NCBI RefSeq assembly: GCF_011761945.1
Contig: NZ_JAASQV010000002.1
Coordinates: forward strand, 992,001 to 1,056,000
Length of the DNA stretch: 64,000 nucleotides
Source: Sphingomonas leidyi
Lineage (GTDB): Bacteria; Pseudomonadota; Alphaproteobacteria; Sphingomonadales; Sphingomonadaceae
Direction: 5' to 3'
Below the pieces are notes generated by a model. The model saw nothing but the letters and a program-made list of their open reading frames with translations, was not told the DNA's origin and searched no databases. Below, piece by piece: positions 25,655 to 35,448 of this stretch (position 1 is the stretch's first letter; each line of letters starts with the position of its first letter). The position numbers and the translations under genes were made by a program.

Positions 25655-28600
25655 ATGGCACGTCGCTTCGGGCTGCGCGTGAGAATCGCGGCACTTGCCG
25701 GCTGCGCTTCACTATGGATTTCGATGCCGGCGGCGGCGCAGGGCAATCCCAGGACAAGCTTCGACATTCCCGCGCAGGATCTGGGCGCGGCCCTGAACCG
25801 GGCGGCGATCCAGAGCCACCGCGAGATCGAATTCAATGCGGACCTCGTCCGGTCGCGCAGGGCGCCTGCGGTGCGGGGAAGCTATTCCATCACCGAGGTG
25901 CTCGAGCGGCTGTTGACCGGATCCGGCCTGCGCGCCCGCACGACATCTTCGGGAGCGATCATCATCGAGCCCGTGCAGCAATCCAGCATCGGCATCGATG
26001 GCAGCGGCGGCGCGCAGGATCAGGCGGCCGAAGCGGACATCATCGTGACCGCGCAGAAAGTGCGCGAGAAGATGCAGGACGTCCCGATCGCCATTTCGGT
26101 CTTCACGGCCAAATCCCTGGACGACCAGAAGATTGAAGGCGGATCGGAGCTGCTGCGCGGAACGCCGAATGTCAGCTTCTCCAAGACCAATTTCGCCAGC
26201 TACAACTTCCAGATCCGCGGGATCGGTACGCAGGCGCTGTCGGTGACGACCGATCCGGCGGTCGCAATCAGCTTCAACGCGATGCCGCTCATTCGCAATC
26301 GCCTGTTCGAGCAGGAGTATTTCGACGTCGAACGGGTCGAGGTGCTGCGCGGCCCCCAGGGTACGCTATATGGCCGCAACGCCACTGCCGGCGTGGTCAA
26401 CATGATTCCGATCCTCGCGGATCCCGGCCAGATGGCGGGATCGCTCAAGCTCGAGACGGGCAATTATTCGGCGATGCGGGCAAGCGGAATGCTCAATCTG
26501 CCCCTGACCGATGCCTTGGCGGTGCGCGTGGCGGGGGCGTGGACCTCTCGCGATGGCTATGACTACAACATGGTGACGCAACGCGGCGTCAACGGCCGAG
26601 ATTTGTGGGGCGCGCGCGGATCGATCCTGTGGAAGCCGTCCTCCCGCTTCACCGCCAGCCTGGTCTGGGAGCATTTCCACGAGGACGATGATCGATCGCG
26701 GACGGGGAAGCAGCTTTGCCACAGCGATCCCAGCCCCGCCAATCTGGACGGCATTTCGATCTATCCGCAGAATCGCGGATATTTCAGCCAGGGCTGCAAG
26801 CCAGGCTCGCTCTATGACGACGCCGCGTTCGGGGTGCCCAATGGAGCCAGCCTGCCCAATGTGGCGGCGGCGAGCTCGAGCGTGTCCGGAGCGGTGGGAT
26901 TCCAGGGCAATACGGGTACCGGGGTCTTCGCCATTCCATTCGCCACCGATCCCTTTGCCGGCGTGGTGCAATCGCGTGACCTGCGCGTGATCGGCACAAC
27001 CTATGATCCGGTGTTCCGCGCGACGAACGACGTCGCGCAATTCAATCTCGAATTCAAGTTGAACGATGGATTGCGGTTCGTGTCCCAGGCGGGATGGTCT
27101 CGCGACGAATATTATTCGACGCAAGATTACAGCCGGTTTCCCTCGCAGCCGATCTTCACCAATACGGACCCAGCGAACGGCATAACCTATGCCGATTCCA
27201 ATAACGTACGGATACCTGCCTATAATCTTCTACCGGACGGCGTCTGGTGCGACCCGCAGCTTGGATGCTCGAAAGGGTATCTGGCCGTCGATCTCAATCG
27301 ATCCACAAGCAGCCAATGGTCTCAGGAGTTTCGCCTGCAATCCTCATTCGACGGCCCGATAAATTTCAACCTTGGGGCCAATTATCTGGATTTCAAGATC
27401 GATGAAGATTATTACGTATTCAATAATACGTTCTCGCTAGTCGGGACGATATTGTTCAACAAATCCGGCACGGCCGGGTCGAGGCCGGTGGATTCATGTC
27501 CGCAGAATGTGACCACGCTTCCCTATGTCGGTGCTGGTTACTCGTGCATGTATATCGATCCCAACCCCATCGGAAGCATCGACGGAAATGGGCATAATTA
27601 TTTCCGAAGCCGCAATGTCGCGCATACGCAGTCCTGGGCAGGGTTCGGAGAACTCTATTGGAAGGCGGCCGATCGCCTGAAGATCACCGCCGGGCTGCGC
27701 TATACCCGCGACATCAAGACTACCACGCCCTATGCCACGCAGTTGCTGCTGACGCCCGGGCCCCTGGGCGGAGGCTATGTCAACAGCGGCTATCCGGCCT
27801 CTCCCGATATCAGGCAGAAATGGGGAGCGGTCACCGGGCGCTTCGTGGTCGATTGGAAGCCGCGTCTATCGTTCACCGACGACACCCTGCTCTATGCTTC
27901 CTATGCGAGAGGGTACAAGGCCGGCGGCACCAATTCGCCCGGCATCGGTTCCGATCCCGCCAATATCGGCTTTTTCCAAACCGACCCTCGCTTCCGGCCG
28001 GAATATATCAACGCGTTCGAAATCGGCACGAAGAACAACCTTGCCGGCGGCAGGCTGAGCCTCAACGCCACCGCATTCTATTACGACTACAAGGACTATC
28101 AGGTCTCCCAGATCATCGATCGCGCGACCAAGAACGAGAATTTCAACGCAACCAGCTACGGCCTCGAACTGGAATCGATCTGGCGGCCCACATCGCGGCT
28201 GAGCTTCAACGCCAATTTCGGCCTGCTGAAGACCCGCATCGGCAGCGGCATGCGCTCGATCGACGTTATGAATCGCACGCAGGGGCATGACGACTGGATT
28301 CTGGTCAAGCCATGGATCCAGACCGCGTCCAACTGCATCGCGCCCAAGGCGCTCGTCGAGAAATACCTTGCCGTAACGGCCGCCAATCCGCGCCGCTTCG
28401 CTTCCATATCCGACACGCGGATCACCGGATTCTGCCCGTACACCAACAACCTCGCCGCGGGCACCTTCACGCCCGGAAGCGCGGGATCCGTCCTGTACGG
28501 CGTCACCTACGACCCGCTTACCTATGCCGATGTCGGCCAGAATCAGGGGCGCGGTTTCTACGCCGATCTTTCGGGCAGGGAATTGCCCAATGCGCCGCAC

Positions 28601-28927
28601 TGGACGTTCAACCTTGGCGGGCAGTACGCGCTTCCGATCGATGCCTGGAAGGCAACGCTTCGCGCCGATTACTATGCGCAGGGGGCAAGCTGGGCGCGGG
28701 TCTATAACGCCGTCAACGATCGCCTGCGCGGGTGGGACAATGTCAACCTCGCGCTCACCGTCGAGCGCCCGGCTTCCGGCCTCGCATTCCAGTTCTACGT
28801 CAAGAACGTCTTCAACAAGACCCCGATCACCGGCGCGTTCATCAATTCCGACGACAGCGGCCTGACCACCAATGTCTTCACGCTCGACCCGCGCATCTTC
28901 GGGTTCAGCATGGCCAAGCGGTTCTAG
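25655..28927 (+). CDS. TonB-dependent receptor with STN signalling domain
   Basis: A 1090-residue transducer, with GGGGAGG before the ATG. A signal peptide ends near SMPAAAQG. The STN domain runs from about FDIPAQDLGAALNRAAIQSH to TSSGAIIIEPVQ. The TonB-box-like EADIIVTAQKVREKMQDVPI, plug (SFSKTNFASYNFQIRGIGTQ, VEVLRGPQGTLYGRNATAGV) and barrel follow, ending RIFGFSMAKRF. The sequence tracks the receptor at 7704 through most of its length, including shared segments around NGRDLWG, SRTGKQLCH and NGHNYFRS. The two differ most in loops, which suggests different but related ligands. It is the last gene of the second cassette and is immediately converged upon by a 49-residue gene. Confidence 0.94.
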   Translation: MARRFGLRVRIAALAGCASLWISMPAAAQGNPRTSFDIPAQDLGAALNRAAIQSHREIEFNADLVRSRRAPAVRGSYSITEVLERLLTGSGLRARTTSSGAIIIEPVQQSSIGIDGSGGAQDQAAEADIIVTAQKVREKMQDVPIAISVFTAKSLDDQKIEGGSELLRGTPNVSFSKTNFASYNFQIRGIGTQALSVTTDPAVAISFNAMPLIRNRLFEQEYFDVERVEVLRGPQGTLYGRNATAGVVNMIPILADPGQMAGSLKLETGNYSAMRASGMLNLPLTDALAVRVAGAWTSRDGYDYNMVTQRGVNGRDLWGARGSILWKPSSRFTASLVWEHFHEDDDRSRTGKQLCHSDPSPANLDGISIYPQNRGYFSQGCKPGSLYDDAAFGVPNGASLPNVAAASSSVSGAVGFQGNTGTGVFAIPFATDPFAGVVQSRDLRVIGTTYDPVFRATNDVAQFNLEFKLNDGLRFVSQAGWSRDEYYSTQDYSRFPSQPIFTNTDPANGITYADSNNVRIPAYNLLPDGVWCDPQLGCSKGYLAVDLNRSTSSQWSQEFRLQSSFDGPINFNLGANYLDFKIDEDYYVFNNTFSLVGTILFNKSGTAGSRPVDSCPQNVTTLPYVGAGYSCMYIDPNPIGSIDGNGHNYFRSRNVAHTQSWAGFGELYWKAADRLKITAGLRYTRDIKTTTPYATQLLLTPGPLGGGYVNSGYPASPDIRQKWGAVTGRFVVDWKPRLSFTDDTLLYASYARGYKAGGTNSPGIGSDPANIGFFQTDPRFRPEYINAFEIGTKNNLAGGRLSLNATAFYYDYKDYQVSQIIDRATKNENFNATSYGLELESIWRPTSRLSFNANFGLLKTRIGSGMRSIDVMNRTQGHDDWILVKPWIQTASNCIAPKALVEKYLAVTAANPRRFASISDTRITGFCPYTNNLAAGTFTPGSAGSVLYGVTYDPLTYADVGQNQGRGFYADLSGRELPNAPHWTFNLGGQYALPIDAWKATLRADYYAQGASWARVYNAVNDRLRGWDNVNLALTVERPASGLAFQFYVKNVFNKTPITGAFINSDDSGLTTNVFTLDPRIFGFSMAKRF

Positions 28928-29073
28928 CGCCCGGAACGCCGCCCCGCCGGCCGCCGGCCGGGCGCGAGGACGCGCTTCAACGCTCCCCCGACCTTTCGGA
29001 GCAGGGCCTGCACGTCCTTGCCGAAGCGTCCGCGATGCTCAACCCAAGCGCGATCATACATCTCATCGATCAT
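28924..29073 (-). CDS. Small protein of 49 residues, unknown function
   Basis: The ATG at 29073 is preceded by CCAGGAGGCAGCC, a near-perfect Shine-Dalgarno. This makes a real gene likely despite its size. The protein begins MIDEMYDRAWVEHRGRFGKD, is hydrophilic and ends in an Arg/Gly/Pro-rich tail (APGRRPAGRRSGR), which suggests nucleic-acid or membrane-surface binding (inference). The stop overlaps the convergent receptor stop by 4 bases. It is divergent from the LysR regulator at 29178, which may control it. The longer frame up to 29193 has no comparable ribosome binding site. Confidence 0.6.
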   Translation of the reverse strand: MIDEMYDRAWVEHRGRFGKDVQALLRKVGGALKRVLAPGRRPAGRRSGR

Positions 29074-29152
29074 GGCTGCCTCCTGGCCTCGTACGACCGG
29101 GAGGGAGATGCGGATCTTCGGCGGCGGCTTCCAACAAAAGGATCGACTTGCC

Positions 29153-29173
29153 TTATCAAGAGGCTTTATCAAG
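29153..29173. repeat. Direct repeat TTATCAAG x2, 13-base period
   Basis: TTATCAAG at 29153-29160 and 29166-29173, ending 4 bases before the LysR start. It lies between two divergent genes and may be part of the LysR binding region. The period of 13 is not the usual LysR dyad. Confidence 0.4.
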
Positions 29174-29177
29174 CGCC

Positions 29178-30074
29178 ATGCGACGGCTACCACCGCTTCC
29201 TGCAGTCCGGGCCTTTGAAGCAGTCGCGCGCAACGGCACCTTCACGGCGGCGGCGGCCGAACTGGGGATGACCCAGGCCGCCATCAGCTATCAGATCAGG
29301 ATACTCGAGGAGCGGGTCGGCGAACCGCTTTTCTTTCGCCGGGGAAGGCGCGCCGAGCTGACCGCCGGCGGTGCTCGCGTCGCAGCGCGGCTGGCGACCG
29401 CCTTCGACGAGATCGAGATGGCGTTCGACGAACTGACCGGCGAGAGCGAGACGGTGCTGCGCATTGCCACGACGGCGAGCGTCGCGAACAACTGGCTCGC
29501 GCGGAACATCGGCTCCTTCCAAGCTGCGCATCCGGATATCGAGATCGAGCTCGAAGTCGGCAGCGCGGTGATCGACCTCGCGGAAGCCCGCATCGATGTT
29601 GCGATACGCACCGGCCGCGGCGACTGGCCGGGCCTGAAGGCCGAGCATCTGGCCATGGTGTCCTTCACGCCGATGTGCAGCCCGGCGCTACTCGAGGGGC
29701 GCCCCTTGCCGCTGGACGTCCGCGAGGCGCGGGACATGCGGAGGATCAGCCCGCAGGATCGATGGTGGCCGATATGGTTCCGGAGTGCCGGGGTGGAGGA
29801 CATGGACGATGCCAGGCGCGGCGGGATTCGCATGGACTCGCAGGCAAGCGAAGGCCAGGCGGCAATGGCGGGGCATGGACTTGCGCTGATGACCCCGATG
29901 CTCTGGAGTTCCGAACTCGCGAGCGGTCGCCTCGTGCGTCCCTTCACCCATGTGGCCGATGAGGGCACTGCCTATTGGCTCGCCTATGCGGAAAACCGCA
30001 GGCATGCCCGCAAGGTCGCTCGCTTCCGCGACTGGGTCGTCCCGGCGTTTCGCGCCACGATGGACTCTCTCTAG
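29178..30074 (+). CDS. LysR-family transcriptional regulator, GcvA-like
   Basis: A 298-residue regulator. The ATG at 29178 puts the HTH at the usual place (PPLPAVRAFEAVARNGTFTA, AAAELGMTQAAISYQIRILE). The effector domain follows (TVLRIATTASVANNWLARNI, DIEIELEVGSAVIDLAEARI, DVAIRTGRGDWPGL). The FEAVARNGTF and AAISYQIRxLE wording is close to GcvA-type LysR proteins. No strong ribosome binding site is seen. Its likely target is the divergent small gene at 28924, or the gene itself. It converges on the retropepsin-like gene with 15 bases between. Confidence 0.9.
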   Translation: MRRLPPLPAVRAFEAVARNGTFTAAAAELGMTQAAISYQIRILEERVGEPLFFRRGRRAELTAGGARVAARLATAFDEIEMAFDELTGESETVLRIATTASVANNWLARNIGSFQAAHPDIEIELEVGSAVIDLAEARIDVAIRTGRGDWPGLKAEHLAMVSFTPMCSPALLEGRPLPLDVREARDMRRISPQDRWWPIWFRSAGVEDMDDARRGGIRMDSQASEGQAAMAGHGLALMTPMLWSSELASGRLVRPFTHVADEGTAYWLAYAENRRHARKVARFRDWVVPAFRATMDSL

Positions 30075-30089
30075 ATCGGCCAGGTCGAA

Positions 30090-30851
30090 TCAGGCGCCGT
30101 TTCGTATCCGGTGGCTGCGGCCGGTCTCTCCTCCCGCGCGGGAGCCGCGCGGGTCGATCCAGAATAGTCGATGCGGCAGATCGAGCATGACGCGACGGCC
30201 ATCAAAGGCCCCGAGGCCGAGGACGACCGGGGCGCGCGCATCTGCCGGGGCCGCGCGCACCACGTCGGAGATCGAAAGGGTCGTCGTACCCACGGCAAGG
30301 ACAAGGGGGGCGCCGCCGTTCGCCGATGACGGAAGGCCGATCGTCGCGCCGCGCGGATCGGACAGTCGCAGCGTCGCGGCAACCGGCTTTCCGCCGACGC
30401 TGGCCGGGAAGGTCCAGCTTCCATCCGGGCCGGGCGTCAAGTCGACCGCGATCAGGCGCCGGGTCGCGCGCGCATATTCATAGGGCAGCACCATCCGGAT
30501 CTGGCGGCTTCGGAAATCCAGATCAAAGACATGGCCTTCGAGAATGTCGCGGCCGATGCGGAAATCGCCTCCCGCTTCCGGTCGCGAAGGCGCGACGGCC
30601 AGGGCTTCGACGGGAAAGGTCCCGCCCGACATCGCGATCGTCATCGGGCGGCCGCGCCGCAACATGCTGCCGGCGCCATGGGGTGCGCCACGCCCGTCGA
30701 CCTGGTCCGCGATGCGCGCGCTTACGGTTGAGGATTCGGAACCCGGGTCGATCCTGGCTTGCAGCCGATGTCCCTCGATCGAGGCCGAGACCAGCAATCC
30801 CGTCGCCGCGATCACGAACTTCGCGCCTATTGCGCCGATCACGCCGCCCAT
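30090..30851 (-). CDS. Retropepsin-like aspartyl-protease-fold protein
   Basis: A 253-residue protein. An N-terminal hydrophobic stretch (GAIGAKFVIAATGLLVSASI) may be a signal or anchor. The first half has a retropepsin-like strand-turn (ARIDPGSESSTVS) where the catalytic consensus DTGA is replaced by DPGS; the second lobe shows VLGLGAFDGRRVMLDLPH. The Asp is present but the following residue is unusual, so activity is uncertain. It starts 12 bases after the outer-membrane factor gene in the same direction and is the last gene of the efflux operon, an odd partner for a metal-type pump. It may process or bind a periplasmic peptide. Confidence 0.65.
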   Translation of the reverse strand: MGGVIGAIGAKFVIAATGLLVSASIEGHRLQARIDPGSESSTVSARIADQVDGRGAPHGAGSMLRRGRPMTIAMSGGTFPVEALAVAPSRPEAGGDFRIGRDILEGHVFDLDFRSRQIRMVLPYEYARATRRLIAVDLTPGPDGSWTFPASVGGKPVAATLRLSDPRGATIGLPSSANGGAPLVLAVGTTTLSISDVVRAAPADARAPVVLGLGAFDGRRVMLDLPHRLFWIDPRGSRAGGETGRSHRIRNGA

Positions 30852-30863
30852 TGCATCCTCCTC

Positions 30864-32306
30864 CTATCGCGCGTCCTGCGTGCTGCCGCCGAGTGCGAGG
30901 TACAGCGCCGCCACGTCGCCGAACCGGGTAGCGCGGGCGTCGACAAGGGCGATCGCGGTCTGGCTCCGGGTCGCGGTCGCATTCAGGAGAGCGAGCGTGC
31001 CGACCTGTCCAAGGCGGAGTTGATAGGCGAGATATCCGAGATTCTCGGCCGCCGCCCCATCCGCCTTCTCGGCCGCGGCCAGGGCTGCCGCATCGGCATG
31101 CAGCGCGGTCAGGGCATCGGCCACGTCACCGAATGCGCCAAGGACCGCGGCACGATATTGCGCCTTGGCCCCGTCGAGCGCGGCCTCGGCCGCCCTTTGC
31201 TGCTGGCGAAGCGCGCCGCCATGGAAAAGGGGCTGGGTGATGCCGCCGATCAGGGACCAGAACGGGTTGCCGCCCCTGAACATGTCGCCGAAGCGCGAGG
31301 CCTGGCCGCCCGCCGACGCGCTCAGGCTGATCGACGGCAGGCGAGCCGCGATGGCGACGCCGACATCGGCGCTTGCCGCATGCAGGGATGCCTCGGCGGC
31401 ACGCACGTCGGGGCGCTGGCGGACCAATAGGGACGGCAGGGAAACGGGCAGCGTCGCGGGCAGCGCCAGCGTGTCGAGATCGGGCGTCGCCGGAAGCGGC
31501 TCGGCAGGCTCGCGCCCGAGCAGGATCGACAGTGCCGAGCGCTGATGGCCCAGTGCCTTGATCAGCGCCGGCAGCGCACCTTCCGCTTGGGCCAGCACCG
31601 CGACCTGGGCCGCGACATCCGCCTTTCCGATGGCGCCGGCATCCTGCTGGACGCGCAGCAGGGCCAGCACCTCGCGACTGGCCTTGATGCTCGCCTCGGT
31701 GGCCGCGATCTTCTCGCGCAGCGCCGCTTCCTCGATCGCGGCGAGGACGGTGTTGGCCGCCACGGCCGCCCGGGCGGCTTCGAGCCGGAAGGCGGAGGCC
31801 TCGGCCGTCGCGCGGGCGGATTCGACCCGCCGCCTCGCCCCGCCGAACAGGTCGAGCGGATAGGAAATGTTCAACGTCGTGGTGTGCAGGCCGTAGAGGA
31901 AGACGCCAGGCTCCGACAGCGGATCGGAGAGCGACTCCGATGCCCGGGTGCGCGATGCCTGATAGCCGATATCGGCCTCGGGCAGGCGGCTTCCCGCGGC
32001 CGCCGCCGCCTGCGCGCGCGCCTGGCGCAGGTTGGCGTCGGCGATCGCCACATCGGTGTTCGCCGCGAGCGCCATGTCGACCAGGCGGTTCAGCGCCGGA
32101 TTGCCGAATTGCGTCCACCAGCGCGCCGGCAGCTCCGCACCCATCGCCAGCGCCTCGCCGGGCGTGCTTGCCGTCGCGGGAATCTCCGCGGGCGGCGCGA
32201 CGGGGGTATAGGCCGAGCTGGACGGTGCCGCAGGCGGCGTGAAGGACGGGCCGACGGTACAGCCCGACAGCAGGGCGACGGCCACCATTGCGGGATACGG
32301 CTTCAC
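30864..32306 (-). CDS. RND efflux outer-membrane lipoprotein (NodT/TolC family)
   Basis: A 480-residue outer-membrane factor. The GTG at 32306 overlaps the pump stop (GTGA) and follows GGGGAGG. A lipoprotein signal is visible with the lipobox LLSGC (Cys about 15). Typical NodT segments follow: PARWWTQFGNPALNRLVDMA, LPEADIGYQASRTRASES, YPLDLFGGARRRVESARAT, and after an internal repeat RLPSISLSASAGGQASRFGD and ITQPLFHGGALRQQQRAAEA. It should form the trimeric channel for the RND pump upstream in the operon. Confidence 0.92.
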   Translation of the reverse strand: MKPYPAMVAVALLSGCTVGPSFTPPAAPSSSAYTPVAPPAEIPATASTPGEALAMGAELPARWWTQFGNPALNRLVDMALAANTDVAIADANLRQARAQAAAAAGSRLPEADIGYQASRTRASESLSDPLSEPGVFLYGLHTTTLNISYPLDLFGGARRRVESARATAEASAFRLEAARAAVAANTVLAAIEEAALREKIAATEASIKASREVLALLRVQQDAGAIGKADVAAQVAVLAQAEGALPALIKALGHQRSALSILLGREPAEPLPATPDLDTLALPATLPVSLPSLLVRQRPDVRAAEASLHAASADVGVAIAARLPSISLSASAGGQASRFGDMFRGGNPFWSLIGGITQPLFHGGALRQQQRAAEAALDGAKAQYRAAVLGAFGDVADALTALHADAAALAAAEKADGAAAENLGYLAYQLRLGQVGTLALLNATATRSQTAIALVDARATRFGDVAALYLALGGSTQDAR

Positions 32307-35300
32307 GCGGATGCCTCCCCTTCGCCGACGAGGATGGGCTTGTGCCGCGAGAACAGGTCGACCAGCACGGGCAGCACCAGCAGGATCAGCAGCGGCGCGA
32401 GAATCATCCCGCCGACCACCACGATCGCCAGCGGCTTCTGCACCTGGCTGCCGATGCCGCTGGAAAAGGCGGCCGGAACCAGGCCGATCGCGGCGACCAG
32501 GCAGGTCATGACCACCGGCCGCAGGCTCTGGCTGCATGCCCGCGCCAGCGCCTGCGCGCGCGCCATGCCTTCGTCGATCGCCTGGTTGAAGGCAGTCAGG
32601 ACGATGATCCCGTCCATCACCGAGACGCCGAGCAGCGCGACGAAGCCGATCGCGGCGGAGATGCTGAACGCCGTGCCGGTCAGTACCAGGGCCAGCACCC
32701 CGCCGATCAGCGCCATCGGCATCACCGAGGCGGCGAGCAGCATGTCGATCGCCGAGCCGAAGTTCAGGAAGAGCAGCAGCAGGATGAGCCCGAGGCTGAT
32801 CGGCACCACCAGCTTCAGCCGCGATACCGCATTCTCGAGATTGCCGAGCTCGCCGGCCCATTCGAGATGATAGCCGGGCGGGAGCTTGACCTGCTGGGCC
32901 ACGGCCTGCTGCGCCTCGCTCACCGCGCCGCCCAGGTCGCGCCCGCGCACTGCGAACTTGATCGGAACATAGCGTTCCTGATGCTCGCGATAGACGAAGG
33001 AGGGGCCGGTGGTCAGCTTCACTTCGGCGACTTCCGAAAGCGGCACCTGCACCACCGCGCCATTGGCGCCCGGCGCGCCGACGGTGATCCGGCGGATGCT
33101 CTCCAGGCTGTCGCGCTGCCCGGGCTGCAGGCGCACGACGATCGGGAAGTGCCGGTCGGTGGCGCGCTCGTACAGGTCGCCGGCCTCCTCGCCGCCGATC
33201 GCGGCGCGGACCACCTGGTTGATGTCCTCCGGGGTCAGGCCGTAGCGCGCCGCCCTGTCGCGGTCGGGCACCACCTGGACGGTCGGCTGGCCGAGCAGCT
33301 CGAACATGCCGAGATCGGCGATGCCCGGCACCTTGGCCATCACTGCCTCGATCTGCTTGCCCGTCCTTTCCAGCGTCGCGAGATCGGGGCCGAACAGCTT
33401 GATCGAGTTCGCTCCCTTCACGCCCGAGGCGGCCTCCTCGACATTGTCCTGGATATATTGCGAGAAGGCGAACTCGACGCCGGGGAAGCGATCGCTCAGC
33501 CGTTTCTGCATATCGGCGGTCAGCTTGGCCTTGGTCATCCCGTGCGGCCATTGGTCGCTCGGCTTCAGCGGCGTGAAGAATTCGGCGTTGAAGAAGCCGG
33601 TCGCGTCGGTGCCGTCGTCGGGGCGGCCATGCTGCGACACCACGGTCTGCACTTCGGGATAGGAGCGGATGATCCGGCGCGCCTCGTTGACCACCTTCTG
33701 CCCCTCCTCGAGCGAGACCGAGGCCGGCATGGTGGCGCGTATCCACATGTTGCCTTCCTCCAGCTTGGGGAGGAACTCGACGCCGAGCGTGAAGGTGGTG
33801 GCGCCGGCCGCGATCACCAGCGCACCGGCGCCGCCGAGCGTCAGCACCCGATTGGCGATCGCGAAGCGCACCGCCGGCTCGTAGATGCCGCGCAGCTTGC
33901 GCACGATCCAGGTCTCGACTTCGCTCAGCCGGTCGGGGAGCAGCAGCGCGGCAAGCACCGGCGAGACCGTGAAGGTGGCGATCAGCCCGCCGGCGATGGC
34001 ATAGGCATAGGTCTTCGCCATGGGCCCGAAGATATGGCCCTCGACGCCGGAGAGCGTGAACAGCGGGATGAAGCTGGCGATGATGATCGCGGCGGCGAAG
34101 AAGATGCCGCGATTGACTTCGCCCGCGCCGTTCAGGATCGCGGACAGCCGGTTGCCGGGCGTATAATGCCCGTTGCCCCGCGCGACGGCATGGCTGCGCT
34201 CGACCAGGTGGCGATAGATGTTCTCGACCATGATCACGGTCGCGTCGACGATCAGCCCGAAATCGAGCGCGCCGACCGACAACAGGTTCGCCGACTCGCC
34301 CTGGACGGTGAGGATCAGCACCGCGAAGCAGAGCGCGAAGGGAATCGTCGTCGCCACGATCAGCGCCGAGCGCAGATTCCCCAGGAACAGCCATTGCAGA
34401 AGGAAGATGAGGAGGATGCCCTCGATCATGTTGCGGATGACGGTGCTGGTCGTCAGCGCGATCAGGCCGGACCGGTCGTAGATCCGCTCGAGCTTGACGC
34501 CGGGCGGCAGGATGCCGGACGCGTTGATGTCCTGGACCGCGTTCTCGACCGCCTTGATCGTCGGGCTCGACTGCGCGCCGCGATACATCAGCACGGTGCC
34601 CTGGACGATGTCGTCGTCCCGGTCCTGCCCGGCGATGCCGAGCCGCGGCTGGTTGCCGACCTTGACGGTCGCCACGTCGCCCAGCCTGACCGGCGCGCTG
34701 CCATGCGTGCCGACCAGCACCCGGTTGATGTCGTCGACCGAGTGGATCAGCGCGACGCCGCGCACGATCGCGTTCTGCGGCCCGAACGTCACCGTCTGCC
34801 CGCCGACATTCGCGTTGCTCTTGCCGAGCGCGTCGATCACGTTGGCGGCGGTGACGCCTTCGGCGACCAGCTTGTCGTTGTCGATGACGACTTCGTAGGT
34901 GCGCGTCTTGCCGCCCCAGCCGGTCACGTCGATCACGCCCGGCACCGCCTTGATCCGGCGCTCGACCACCCAGTCCTGGATCGTCTTCAGGTCCATCACC
35001 GAATAGCCCGGCGGCCCGACGACGCGGTAGCGATAGATTTCGCCGATCGGGCTGACCGGCGAAATGCCGGGCTGTACGCCGGCCGGGAGCCCGTCGATCT
35101 GGTTCAGCCGGTTGATCACCTGCTGCTGCGCCTGCTCGAACGTATAGTCGTAGCTGAACTGGATCTTCACGTCGCTCAGGCCGAACAACGAGATGGTGCG
35201 GACCGACGTGATGTGCGGGATGCCCGCCATCGCCACTTCGATCGGGATCGTGATGTTGCGCTCGATCTCCTCGCCCGAGATGCCGGGATTCTGCGTGACG

Positions 35301-35443
35301 ATCTCTACCGCGGGGGGCACCGGATCGGGATAGGCTTCGATATTGAGCCTGAGGAAGGCGAAGCCGCCCGTGGCGATCATCGCGACGAGCAGCAGGACCA
35401 TGAGCACGCGCTGATGCAGCGCGAAGGCGACCAGGCGGTTCAT
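32303..35443 (-). CDS. CzcA/CusA-family heavy-metal RND efflux pump
   Basis: A 1046-residue inner-membrane proton-driven pump. The ATG at 35443 gives the normal N-terminus (LVAFALHQRVLMVLLLVAMI, FLRLNIEAYPDPVPP). The heavy-metal subfamily signature is present: the fourth-helix stretch ALDFGLIVDATVIMVENIYR carries Asp, Asp and Glu of the proton path, and GVSVMDGIIVLTAFN lies near the eleventh helix. Periplasmic loops include the usual VWDP-region equivalents. It has the full length of the family. With the adaptor and outer-membrane factor it should export a metal cation or similar substrate; which metal is not determinable. Confidence 0.93.
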   Translation of the reverse strand: MNRLVAFALHQRVLMVLLLVAMIATGGFAFLRLNIEAYPDPVPPAVEIVTQNPGISGEEIERNITIPIEVAMAGIPHITSVRTISLFGLSDVKIQFSYDYTFEQAQQQVINRLNQIDGLPAGVQPGISPVSPIGEIYRYRVVGPPGYSVMDLKTIQDWVVERRIKAVPGVIDVTGWGGKTRTYEVVIDNDKLVAEGVTAANVIDALGKSNANVGGQTVTFGPQNAIVRGVALIHSVDDINRVLVGTHGSAPVRLGDVATVKVGNQPRLGIAGQDRDDDIVQGTVLMYRGAQSSPTIKAVENAVQDINASGILPPGVKLERIYDRSGLIALTTSTVIRNMIEGILLIFLLQWLFLGNLRSALIVATTIPFALCFAVLILTVQGESANLLSVGALDFGLIVDATVIMVENIYRHLVERSHAVARGNGHYTPGNRLSAILNGAGEVNRGIFFAAAIIIASFIPLFTLSGVEGHIFGPMAKTYAYAIAGGLIATFTVSPVLAALLLPDRLSEVETWIVRKLRGIYEPAVRFAIANRVLTLGGAGALVIAAGATTFTLGVEFLPKLEEGNMWIRATMPASVSLEEGQKVVNEARRIIRSYPEVQTVVSQHGRPDDGTDATGFFNAEFFTPLKPSDQWPHGMTKAKLTADMQKRLSDRFPGVEFAFSQYIQDNVEEAASGVKGANSIKLFGPDLATLERTGKQIEAVMAKVPGIADLGMFELLGQPTVQVVPDRDRAARYGLTPEDINQVVRAAIGGEEAGDLYERATDRHFPIVVRLQPGQRDSLESIRRITVGAPGANGAVVQVPLSEVAEVKLTTGPSFVYREHQERYVPIKFAVRGRDLGGAVSEAQQAVAQQVKLPPGYHLEWAGELGNLENAVSRLKLVVPISLGLILLLLFLNFGSAIDMLLAASVMPMALIGGVLALVLTGTAFSISAAIGFVALLGVSVMDGIIVLTAFNQAIDEGMARAQALARACSQSLRPVVMTCLVAAIGLVPAAFSSGIGSQVQKPLAIVVVGGMILAPLLILLVLPVLVDLFSRHKPILVGEGEASA

Positions 35444-35448
35444 CGCGA

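Noticed and set aside
29074-29193. N-terminal extension of the 49-residue gene
   Set aside because: The longer frame lacks a ribosome binding site and runs across the LysR start, whereas the ATG at 29073 has AGGAGG.
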